This document shows, in pieces, positions 56,614 through 63,294 of a stretch of 64,000 bases of DNA. The notes beneath the pieces were generated by a model that was not told the DNA's origin, searched no databases, and was given only the letters and a program-made list of their open reading frames with translations. Source of the DNA: Bosea vestrisii (lineage in GTDB: Bacteria; Pseudomonadota; Alphaproteobacteria; Rhizobiales; Beijerinckiaceae); assembly GCF_030144325.1 (NCBI RefSeq), contig NZ_CP126307.1, positions 1,798,001 through 1,862,000 of the forward strand, read 5' to 3'. The position numbers and the translations under genes were made by a program. Each line of letters opens with the position of its first letter. Position 1 is the first letter of the stretch.

Positions 56614-57030
56614 TTAGTGGTGCGAGCCTGCGAACGAGCGCTCGTCCGCGACAGCGTTCGTTGCGGTCACGGCAATTTCGGCGAGGTCGTTGCTGAAGAG
56701 CGCAGCGCTGCTCAGCAGCAGCCAGGCACGCCACCTCGCTTCGGCGGCATCTGTCGGCTGATGCGCTCTGGCGGTCGCCGCTATGTCGGAAAGCGCACTG
56801 ACGACCTCGCCGCTGAAATCTTGCAGCATGTTGCAGGCCGGCGTGATCGGGCCCGGATGATTGATAATGGCGCTTTGCGCAATTGCGCCCTGAACGACCC
56901 ACAGAAGCTGCGACAGCTGCGCCAGATCGTGCATGCTCATGGCGGCGAGCTTGGATGGCGGGAAGATCTGCGACGCGAAGTCGGTAGACGGCAAGCCGGT
57001 GGCGGCTGCCCGAACGATGGCGTTCGGCAT
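56614..57030 (-). CDS. hypothetical protein, first gene of the XRE-flanked minus-strand unit
   Basis: A 138-aa soluble helical protein (MPNAIVRAAATGLPSTDFAS, then LAQLSQLLWVVQGAIAQSAI, ARWRAWLLLSSAALFSND, ending FAGSHH). No family recognised. It is the gene nearest to the duplicated palindromic operator at 57117-57182 and diverges from the XRE regulator, so the unit is probably controlled by it. Confidence 0.7.
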   Translation of the reverse strand: MPNAIVRAAATGLPSTDFASQIFPPSKLAAMSMHDLAQLSQLLWVVQGAIAQSAIINHPGPITPACNMLQDFSGEVVSALSDIAATARAHQPTDAAEARWRAWLLLSSAALFSNDLAEIAVTATNAVADERSFAGSHH

Positions 57031-57116
57031 TGGGTATCTCCAGCGATGTTGAAGGCGTGGCTCAGGCAGTCAGTTCGCGCCGGGTCCACGATTTGATCGT
57101 ACGACCGCGATGTGCG

Positions 57117-57182
57117 ATACCTCAGGTATAAATTAGTCCCTGAGGATTTCTCAATACCTCAGGTATCATATAGTTCCTGAGG
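57117..57182. promoter_or_regulatory. duplicated palindromic operator between the divergent units
   Basis: Two copies of a 29-base unit, ATACCTCAGGTAT followed nine bases later by CCTGAGG, start at 57117 and 57154 (37-base period). Each unit has a palindromic core plus an inverted third half-site. The last CCTGAGG (57176-57182) overlaps the GAGGA ribosome site of the XRE gene, so protein bound there could block both transcription and access to the start. Confidence 0.8.
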
Positions 57183-57189
57183 AATTGAA

Positions 57190-57624
57190 ATGCCGCTGAC
57201 GAGTGAGCAGCTTCGGGCCGCGCGAGCGCTTCTTCGGTGGGAGCAAAAAGACGTGGCAGAAGCCTCAAAGGTATCCCTGCCTTCAATAAAGCGCCTTGAA
57301 GGCAAACCCGGCGTGCTCGGCGCTCAGGATCGGACAGTCGATGCGATCCGGTCGGCCTTAGAAGCCGGTGGGGTTGAGTTCATCCCAGAGAACGGCGGCG
57401 GCGCTGGCGTGCGCCTGGCGAAGCCGTCTGGCGTTTCGCGAGCGACGCCGGACGAGATGAAGGCCAGCGCTACCGAAGTGCGCTTGCAGGCGGCCAGCGC
57501 GGCCGACGAAGCTATGAGCGACATGGACGCGACCAAGCAAGAAAAGGCCGAGCGACGCGGTGCGCTGACCGGCGAACCAGTTATGGTGGAGAAGGCGCGC
57601 GACAAAGGGAGAGCCCCAAAGTGA
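57190..57624 (+). CDS. XRE family helix-turn-helix regulator
   Basis: A 144-aa protein. The N-terminal HTH is LRAARALLRWEQKDVAEASK followed by VSLPSIKRLEGKPG (residues 8-45), then DAIRSALEAGGVEFIPENGG. The C-terminal ~70 residues are charged and low-complexity. Short XRE proteins of this type autoregulate through palindromes such as those directly upstream. It is the likely controller of the divergent minus-strand chain and of the BrnA-like gene that follows after 22 bases. Confidence 0.87.
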   Translation: MPLTSEQLRAARALLRWEQKDVAEASKVSLPSIKRLEGKPGVLGAQDRTVDAIRSALEAGGVEFIPENGGGAGVRLAKPSGVSRATPDEMKASATEVRLQAASAADEAMSDMDATKQEKAERRGALTGEPVMVEKARDKGRAPK

Positions 57625-57646
57625 ACCATCTTCTCATGAGGATTGA

Positions 57647-57934
57647 ATGAACAACGATCGGACCACCCGCCGCCCCACGAGCGCGCGCGATAATGCGGAG
57701 GCCTTGTTCAAGGCTCCTGCTCCCGTGACGTCAACGCCAGTCTCAAAGCGCGCTGTCGTTCCGGGCGCCAGGGAGGTTGTCACGCTCCGGATCGATAGCG
57801 AGGTGCTCGCCCACTTCCAAGACGGTGGCCCTGGCTGGCAGGACCGGATCAATGCTTTTCTTCGCAAGGCATTGCCGGCCCCGGCAGACGAGGGCCTCGG
57901 GTCAGATGAACTAAACTCGTCGAACGACGGCTGA
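57647..57934 (+). CDS. BrnA-like (DUF4415) antitoxin without visible toxin
   Basis: A 95-aa protein. The C-terminal ribbon-helix-helix region VVTLRIDSEVLAHFQDGGPG followed by WQDRINAFLRKAL is the BrnA/DUF4415 signature, and the N-terminal ~45 residues are disordered and basic. BrnA normally follows a BrnT RNase toxin, but here the preceding gene is the XRE regulator and no BrnT is present. It may act as a stand-alone regulator. Confidence 0.82.
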   Translation: MNNDRTTRRPTSARDNAEALFKAPAPVTSTPVSKRAVVPGAREVVTLRIDSEVLAHFQDGGPGWQDRINAFLRKALPAPADEGLGSDELNSSNDG

Positions 57935-58156
57935 GATTTTGCGCAAAGGCCTTGCGTTGATACTGCCTAGCTGGCTCCAGAGTCGCGGCGTGTAGGTCGC
58001 CGTCTGCGCGGGCTCGGCAACCGCACAGCGAGTACGCCGGAGGAGCCGGAAAGCGTATCGCCAGTACGGTTTCCTGCGCATGCGCCCCAGGGACTTTCAT
58101 TCAAAAATTCCGATCCCATCTGTTGAAAAGGCAGAAATCGAAGGACCGGATTACGC

Positions 58157-58402
58157 ATGTCGTGCGATTGCGAGCGGCTCGCCGAAGCGATCTATCGAGA
58201 GATCGAAAAGCAGCTCCCCGAACGTGGCGGCGGCGATGACAATCATGACCTGCAAGCGGTCTTAATCGATGGCCAATTGGATCTTCTAAGAATTGCGACC
58301 TCCCTCACGAGGCGGTTTTGCGTGCTCGCTGATAATCATGAAACAATTATCGCTGAGAGTTCGGCATCACATCGCGATTTTGGACTTAAGGTGCGCCTCT
58401 AA
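58157..58402 (+). CDS. small hypothetical protein
   Basis: An 81-aa protein (MSCDCERLAEAIYREIEKQL, then DNHDLQAVLIDGQLDLLRIA and CVLADNHETIIAESS). It is acidic and helical with no known motif. The ribosome site is weak. The 220 bases upstream appear to hold no gene. Codon use is acceptable but less GC-biased than in the core genes. Confidence 0.45.
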   Translation: MSCDCERLAEAIYREIEKQLPERGGGDDNHDLQAVLIDGQLDLLRIATSLTRRFCVLADNHETIIAESSASHRDFGLKVRL

Positions 58403-58532
58403 TTCTCGCTAGAGTGGCGGCTCTCATCGGGTCACCAACGCAATGCGGGCATTACCGCCCGTTTTATTTCCATCGGTCGGCAACCATTCGATTTGGCGGC
58501 AGTTCTTCGTTGTTAGGCTAACGAAAGCGCGC

Positions 58533-58736
58533 ATGACAAAGACTGTCCTTGTCGTCGAAGACGAGCTCATCATCCGGATGAGTACGGCAGCCGTCATCGA
58601 GGACGCCGGATACGTCGTCATCGGAGTTACCGTGCAGATGTCAGCAAAGGGTCGAGAGCGGCATCTGGCGGGCCGATATGCCTCGCATCCTCAAGGCTCG
58701 TCCCGGGCTGCCTCCGAAGAATGGATGAGCGCCTGA
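58533..58736 (+). pseudogene. truncated response-regulator receiver domain
   Basis: The start TKTVLVVEDELIIRMSTAAV followed by IEDAGYVV is the first beta-alpha unit of a CheY-like receiver with its acidic pair (E-D). After ~32 residues homology is lost, and the frame ends at 67 codons against ~120 for a whole receiver. The phosphoacceptor Asp and later conserved Thr/Lys are absent, so it cannot function as a receiver. It is a decayed remnant. Confidence 0.7.
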
Positions 58737-58894
58737 AGCTTTGTGTCGTAGTCCATTGCCATCGCCAGCAAGGTGCCGGTCAAATCTAAATCGGCGGTGG
58801 CGCTGGCCAGGCGACGGCACCTTGCCGCTGCAGCGCGGAGAAAAGCGATCTGCTCGGCCGCCGTCGCATTGGAAGGGAGATCAGGCTCGTTCAT
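58691..58894 (-). CDS. small hypothetical protein
   Basis: A 67-aa helical protein (MNEPDLPSNATAAEQIAFLR, then AAARCRRLASATADLDLTGT and LLAMAMDYDTKLQALIHSSE). Its ribosome-binding site, GAGGAG just upstream of the ATG, is good. It resembles short Rhizobiales accessory proteins annotated hypothetical. It overlaps the receiver remnant on the opposite strand. Confidence 0.55.
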   Translation of the reverse strand: MNEPDLPSNATAAEQIAFLRAAAARCRRLASATADLDLTGTLLAMAMDYDTKLQALIHSSEAARDEP

Positions 58895-59026
58895 AGCGGC
58901 AGCTCCTCAGAGCGCTCAACGTTAACCGGCCACCGGCGTTCCTAAACTGAGGAGAGAATCTAATACGCGGTCGGAACAGCCCTTGCCCGCCGGTAGTTTT
59001 GAGCTCTGATGCATTAGGTGATCGCG

Positions 59027-59272
59027 ATGAGTGAGGAACCTGAGAAGACTGGCGGAGTCACCAGGGAACGTGCGGAATCCGCCCCGGCGATCCAACCTGC
59101 AGTCTTCCGGGACGAGGACGGCAATCGTTACACTGTGATCGCCTACCGGCCGTACCCCTTCCTAGGGATCACCGACTACGCGCTTGATGACGGCACAGCG
59201 GTGAAGTGCATCGACGAGCACAATTTCGAGATTGAACCAACAGGCCGAAGGATCACCCGATCTGACGGATGA
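59027..59272 (+). CDS. small conserved hypothetical protein, paralogue of the gene at 62291
   Basis: An 81-aa protein with the core EDGNRYTVIAYRPYPFLGIT followed by DYALDDGTAVKCIDEHNFEI and PTGRRITR. The gene at 62291 shares most of these residues. The core reads like a small beta-rich domain. ATG at 59027 is preferred over the GTG nine bases upstream. Function unknown. Confidence 0.68.
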   Translation: MSEEPEKTGGVTRERAESAPAIQPAVFRDEDGNRYTVIAYRPYPFLGITDYALDDGTAVKCIDEHNFEIEPTGRRITRSDG

Positions 59273-59329
59273 ACCTCGCCGGATCCTCGGAGTAGACGCC
59301 GCCTGAGGCTTTGCACAGAGGAGCGTAAA

Positions 59330-59605
59330 ATGGGGCACCGCTACGCAGTTGGAGACCAGGTTCGCCTTGCGTTTGGTTTCTACGACCATGATGCAGTCGG
59401 CTTGTATGAGGTCACGCGCCTGCTGCCGTTTCAAACTGACGGCGAGCCCCAGTATCGCGTGAGAGGTAGCGATGACCGGGAACGGGTTATCGGGGAATCG
59501 CAAATCAGTGACGCAGCGCCGAACGGAAACCGACCCGCCGAGCCGCGTAGTCCCCGCATTCCCATCACCGAGGCTTTCAACCGTCTAATTGGTAAAAAGG
59601 AGTAA
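59330..59605 (+). CDS. small conserved hypothetical protein
   Basis: A 91-aa protein. MGHRYAVGDQVRLAFGFYDH is followed by GLYEVTRLLPFQTDGEPQYR and VRGSDDRERVIGESQI, a small beta-barrel-like pattern (VGDxVRL...YRVR) that recurs in Rhizobiales accessory proteins. The C-terminus is polar. It is followed immediately by another small frame whose ribosome site lies inside its end. Confidence 0.65.
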   Translation: MGHRYAVGDQVRLAFGFYDHDAVGLYEVTRLLPFQTDGEPQYRVRGSDDRERVIGESQISDAAPNGNRPAEPRSPRIPITEAFNRLIGKKE

Positions 59606-59606
59606 G

Positions 59607-59741
59607 ATGGGGCGTAGGAGGAACATGCGCAGGCGGCTTAAGCAACCGCTTTTGCTAAGCGACGCGGACCGATCAACTGCCATTGCAGCTGCGTCCATCT
59701 GGCTTTTTTATGTAACCTCCAGTCTTAGCGATATTGATTGA
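59607..59741 (+). CDS. very small basic protein with one hydrophobic segment
   Basis: A 44-aa frame starting two bases after the preceding stop, with AGGAG four bases before its ATG. It begins MGRRRNMRRRLKQPLLLSD and has a hydrophobic middle (TAIAAASIWLFYVTSSL). The tight spacing and strong ribosome site argue for translation with the upstream gene; homology cannot be judged. Confidence 0.4.
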   Translation: MGRRRNMRRRLKQPLLLSDADRSTAIAAASIWLFYVTSSLSDID

Positions 59742-59910
59742 CAATCGTGATAGCCGCGCTTAGGTTGATGTTCGTCGATATTTGTTGGTCGGTCGTTGTT
59801 ATTTTCGCGCTTTGGCGCGGTTCTGATAATCTCCCCCTTTCGAAATCGTTCTGAATTCGCCGAGCACCCTGTTCGGCGAACGACAGGTCTTGCCAAAAGG
59901 AGGGTTTTTC

Positions 59911-60120
59911 ATGACCACCGGCACAGTGAAATGGTTCAATTCCACCAAGGGTTTCGGCTTCATTCAGCCTGACGACGGTAGCCAGGATGTGTTCGTTCAC
60001 ATCTCAGCAGTCGAACGCGCTGGTATGCGCGACCTGCAGGAGGGCCAGAAGCTCGGCTTCGAGGTCGCTCGGGACAACCGTTCCGGCAAGATGGCCGCCG
60101 AGCAGCTTCAGACGGCGTGA
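59911..60120 (+). CDS. cold-shock protein (CspA family)
   Basis: A 69-aa single cold-shock domain. RNP1 KGFGFIQP and RNP2 DVFVHIS are intact. It binds single-stranded RNA/DNA and melts RNA structure. The start at 59911 follows AAGGAGG. About 170 bases of T-rich, gene-free sequence precede it, consistent with a long cspA-type 5' leader. A rho-independent terminator follows at 60182. Confidence 0.95.
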   Translation: MTTGTVKWFNSTKGFGFIQPDDGSQDVFVHISAVERAGMRDLQEGQKLGFEVARDNRSGKMAAEQLQTA

Positions 60121-60181
60121 TCGAACTGTCTCGTCGGTGATGACCACGGATGTACTGGCATTGCCGACAGCAGTTCCCGGG

Positions 60182-60212
60182 AGGCCAAGCTCAATGCTTG
60201 GCCTTTTTTTTT
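60182..60212 (+). terminator. rho-independent terminator of the cold-shock gene
   Basis: AGGCCAAGC, five-base loop, GCTTGGCC, then nine T residues. A textbook intrinsic terminator about 60 bases after the stop codon. Confidence 0.92.
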
Positions 60213-60249
60213 ATGTTCTTGGCGCATGCCGCACTAGATGTGATTTGGA

Positions 60250-60474
60250 ATGGCTGAGCAATCGACACAGCGCATCAGCGCTGAGAACAATTTCATGAAG
60301 ACCCAGACCCAGTCGCTCGCGCGGAACCGGATCACCTCTGAGCTCGACAGCATCGCTCATCAACGCGATGTGAACATGGCCAGGCAGAGACACCAGCGTC
60401 TGGAGAAGGAGGCGGCGGAAAGACAAGCGGCGTCGGTAGCGGCGCCGAAGAAGCGAAAGAAGCCAGTTCTATAA
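60250..60474 (+). CDS. small hypothetical protein, basic coiled-coil-like
   Basis: A 74-aa protein rich in Gln, Arg and Lys (MAEQSTQRISAENNFMKTQT, then HQRDVNMARQRHQRLEKEAA, ending APKKRKKPVL). It is predicted helical with a basic tail; no family recognised. It is placed between the cold-shock terminator and a truncated DUF6894 gene. Confidence 0.5.
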   Translation: MAEQSTQRISAENNFMKTQTQSLARNRITSELDSIAHQRDVNMARQRHQRLEKEAAERQAASVAAPKKRKKPVL

Positions 60475-60478
60475 GCTT

Positions 60479-60625
60479 ATGCCGCTCTACTTCTTCGATA
60501 TTTTCGATGGCGAGTCTGACCGCGTCGATATCGGAGGCCGTGAGCTGCAGGATGAAGCGGCTGCTCGCACTCTAGCTTTGCAGACTTTAGCTGATATCGC
60601 CAAAGTGGATTCTCCGCGGCGGTGA
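60479..60625 (+). pseudogene. truncated DUF6894-family protein
   Basis: A 48-aa frame beginning MPLYFFDIFDGESDRVDIGG and RELQDEAAARTLALQTLAD, which is the N-terminal two-thirds of the small DUF6894 domain. The usual C-terminal beta-strands (a V-R-D-E and V-F-pattern) are missing because the frame stops at SPRR. Either a remnant or a shortened variant. Confidence 0.6.
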
Positions 60626-60725
60626 AGCTCGGATCACGGCATTTACTGGGTACGGGAAGCCAAGCGCGTGCAGCCCAGCGACTTGAACTGACGCGCCGGC
60701 GCGCCTGAAGCGTGGCGGTCGGTCG

Positions 60726-60863
60726 CTAGCTGTCGCTCATGGCTCGACGACCAAGCCACAAGGCTGCCCCAACGAAAGTGCCCATGGCGACACCGGCTTC
60801 TATCGTTTCGAATGCCAGAGCAGAAGCCGCCGCAACCGCGACACTAAAGAGAGCGATCGCCAC
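60726..60863 (-). CDS. possible small membrane protein
   Basis: A 45-aa frame starting at GTG after GGGGGTG, almost entirely hydrophobic (ALFSVAVAAASALAFETIEA, then VAMGTFVGAALWLGRRA), ending with basic residues. It would span the membrane once or twice. No homologue can be asserted; composition and ribosome site are the only support. Confidence 0.35.
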   Translation of the reverse strand: MAIALFSVAVAAASALAFETIEAGVAMGTFVGAALWLGRRAMSDS

Positions 60864-61101
60864 CGTTCACCCCCACTTGGCATCGGTCAACCGGGCATAG
60901 ATCACCGTGGACGGGTGGCGCAAAATGAGGCATTGTCGCGCAACTTTCACGAGACTCGTGGATGAGACTTATCCTAAAGGAACGTCGCTTTGGGTAAAGC
61001 GCTTTTGGCAATCCCAATTCTTATAGGTCTGCTCTACCTATTCAGGCACCTGACGACGAGCTAGCGAACAGCGGTTTTCGTCTGCAAAGAGCGACTGGGC
61101 G

Positions 61102-62145
61102 TCAGCCCAGCCGGTAGACCTTCGCCTCGTCAGCTTTCTCGCGTAGCCCCTTGAACGAGGCGTGGCGCAGCTTTCTCGTCATGCGTCCAGCCGCGATAGG
61201 CGATCTCGGCCGTGAGCTTCGGCTTCACCCAGACGACACCCTTCCGGCTCAGGCCACGCGCCGGCGGAGAACCGGCGGTGATCCGATCGAGCTGCTTGCG
61301 AGCGCTGTGGCGCTGGTGTGCGTGAAGCCGGTGCCGACGCTGCCGACATAGGTCAGGCCGTAGTTGCCGTGCCCCGCCAGCAGCAGCCGGCCGATCCCGC
61401 CGAGCGCCGCGCTGGACGGCTCGTAGCCGATGATCAGGAAAGTGTCGGACTGGATGCATTTGATCTTGAGCCAGTCGCCGCCGCGGCCGGGCCGATAGGG
61501 GGCATCGCGGCGCTTGGCGATGATGCCCTCAAGGCCCATCCGGCAGGCTTCAGCGAGGAACGCCGCGCCTTCGGCCTCGACCTCCTCGCTCAACCGGATC
61601 ATCCCGGTTTCGCCGGCAAGTAGATCCTCCAGCATGTCGCGCCGCTCGCTCAGCGCCATCCGCGTCAGGTCGTGCCCGTCGAGGTAAAGCAAATCGAAGG
61701 CGAAGAGCATGGCACGTTCGGCCTGTGCCTTGCCGCCCCGGCCGCCGAGCGCCTGCTGCAGCAAGCCGAAATCCGCCCGGCCGGATTCGTCGAGGACCAC
61801 CGCCTCGCCGTCGAGGATGAAGCTGCCAGCGTCGAGGTCCGCCGCTTCGGCCACGATCGACGGGAAGCGGTGCGTCCAGTCATGTCCGCCGCGGGTGATG
61901 ACGCGCACGCCGCCGGCATCGCGGTGGACCGCCAGGCGGTAGCCATCCCACTTCACCTCGAACGCCCAATTAGGGCCTGTCGGGGCCTTCGCCTGCAGGA
62001 GAGCCAAGCAAGGCTCGATCCGCGCCGGCATCGGGTCGGTGAAGAGATCGGGTTTGTCAGCGCCGCGACGCGCCCTCACTGGCGCGCTGCGCAGCACCTC
62101 GCTGGCAGGGGTGGCCCTCAAAGCTCGGCGCAAACGCTCTGCCAT
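61102..62145 (-). pseudogene. ligD: LigD-type ATP-dependent DNA ligase, C-terminal frameshifts
   Basis: The adenylation domain is intact: EVKWDGYRLAVHRD (nucleophile Lys), FILDGEAVVLDESG, FAFDLLYLDG, EGIIAKRRDAPYRPGR and WLKIKC. In the OB domain the frame slips after FTHTSATAL (near 61299; one base short), continues as KQLDRITAGSPPARGLSRKG and VWVKPKLTAEIAYRGWTHDE, then slips back near 61172 (one base extra) to REKADEAKVYRLG. No nuclease (PE) or polymerase domain and no Ku are present. It would be a ligase-only NHEJ-type enzyme if repaired. Confidence 0.78.
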
Positions 62146-62290
62146 TTCCGAACACCATCAAACGCAACACACTAACGGCGACTCAACGTCAGCCAAGGTG
62201 CGACGTTCCTAAGCCGACGGAAGAATTTCCGCGGGGTGGAACAGTGCGAAGGCGCGCCGGTTTCATGGCGAGTTGCGTTGGAGGGTTGTC

Positions 62291-62542
62291 ATGCGTACCC
62301 AGCCGAAACAGTCCCGGCTCAGCGACAAGGTTACGATCCGCCCCGCGTCAGCACCCATCGAGCTCTATCGCGAGCTCTGCGAAGACGAGGACGGCAACCG
62401 TTACACCGTAATCGTCTCCCGCCCCTTCCCCGGCTTGACCGTCACGCGATATGCGCTTGATGACGGTTCGCCGGTGCGCTTCATCGATGACTGTCTGTTC
62501 GAGATCGTATCGACCGGGCGAACGCTGACCCGGTGCCCGTGA
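62291..62542 (+). CDS. small conserved hypothetical protein, paralogue of the gene at 59027
   Basis: An 83-aa protein with EDEDGNRYTVIVSRPFPGLT, then RYALDDGSPVRFIDDCLFEI and STGRTLTR, matching the core of the 59027 protein position by position. The N-terminal ~30 residues differ. The start at 62291 has GGAGGG six bases upstream. Function unknown; the pair suggests local duplication followed by divergence. Confidence 0.68.
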   Translation: MRTQPKQSRLSDKVTIRPASAPIELYRELCEDEDGNRYTVIVSRPFPGLTVTRYALDDGSPVRFIDDCLFEIVSTGRTLTRCP

Positions 62543-62615
62543 TGCCGCGCTCTTGATATCGGGCTTCTCACAGCGGCCGTCGACGTCGGGATATCGAAGG
62601 GCGTCGGGCGCGTCG

Positions 62616-62720
62616 CTAGGCGAACCGCATCCAGATCTGCGCCGCTATGCAGCCGATTAAGAACCCGGTCATGATCAGGAGCCGCTCCTGCGGGTTGGGC
62701 TGGGGGTGTCCGTTTACCAT
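62616..62720 (-). CDS. possible very small membrane protein
   Basis: A 34-aa frame (MVNGHPQPNPQERLLIMTGF followed by LIGCIAAQIWMRFA) with a single C-terminal membrane-spanning stretch. Its ATG overlaps the stop of a LigD-tail remnant by one base. Similar short tail-anchored peptides recur in Rhizobiales islands, but I cannot confirm homology. Confidence 0.35.
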   Translation of the reverse strand: MVNGHPQPNPQERLLIMTGFLIGCIAAQIWMRFA

Positions 62721-62761
62721 CAGCTGGCGCGGTAGATCTTCATCTCATCCGCCTTCTCACG
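62720..62761 (-). pseudogene. remnant of a second LigD C-terminus
   Basis: The minus strand reads REKADEMKIYRAS then stop, closely matching the end of the LigD gene at 61102 (REKADEAKVYRLG, stop). Upstream of these 13 codons the similarity ends. It appears to be the scar of another ligD copy, deleted or replaced by the DUF982 gene beside it. Confidence 0.5.
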
Positions 62762-62779
62762 ATGGAGCGAAATGGCCCG

Positions 62780-63064
62780 CTAACCGGTGGTAGCCAAAAT
62801 CAGACGATTGGCAGCTGCCGCAGCCTTCTCGAACGCGCTGCGAGCCTCGACGGCTGTCCCTTTGCCGTGGATAGCGGCTGCACATGCTCGAAAGGCCTCT
62901 TCCCATTCATTGCCGCGCTCCGGCCAAACCATGAGCAGCTCGGCGGCCTTCTCGACTGATGTGACCGCACAAGAAGTTCCGGCGCGATCGGTCTCCACAT
63001 AGACGGCTGAGCTGAACCAGCGATGCCACATGGCACGCCACTCCGACACAAACTGGCGATTCAA
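62780..63064 (-). CDS. DUF982 family protein
   Basis: A 94-aa protein with the DUF982 pattern: FSSAVYVETDRAGTSCAVTS, then VEKAAELLMVWPERGNEWEE, AFRACAAAIHGKGTAVEARS and AFEKAAAAANRLI. DUF982 proteins are frequent, multi-copy small proteins in Rhizobiales, often on plasmids and islands; function unknown. Confidence 0.82.
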   Translation of the reverse strand: MNRQFVSEWRAMWHRWFSSAVYVETDRAGTSCAVTSVEKAAELLMVWPERGNEWEEAFRACAAAIHGKGTAVEARSAFEKAAAAANRLILATTG

Positions 63065-63294
63065 CGCCGGTTGCCGATAGACGTTCCAGCTAGAGAGATT
63101 TGCCGTGACCTATCCGCGAGCTGACGCGGAAAGCCGCTTGCGCACCATATGGGCCGAAGGATCAGCTGGGCGAGAATGGCGCACGGGTAACCGACGGTTG
63201 CAAAGATTAGTTGAATGACGAATATCGAAGCAGCTGTAGCGATAGAACTCGGAAATCCTCTTTGCGTTTGCCGCCCGCCCTCCGCTTCCTTCGA

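Noticed and set aside
57117..57182. CRISPR array
   Set aside because: Only two repeat units, with palindromic operator character and immediate proximity to a regulator; no further units or cas genes.
60990..61064. 24-codon hydrophobic frame (TTG start) with an AGGA upstream
   Set aside because: Too short and with a weak start; could be a small peptide but nothing beyond composition supports it.
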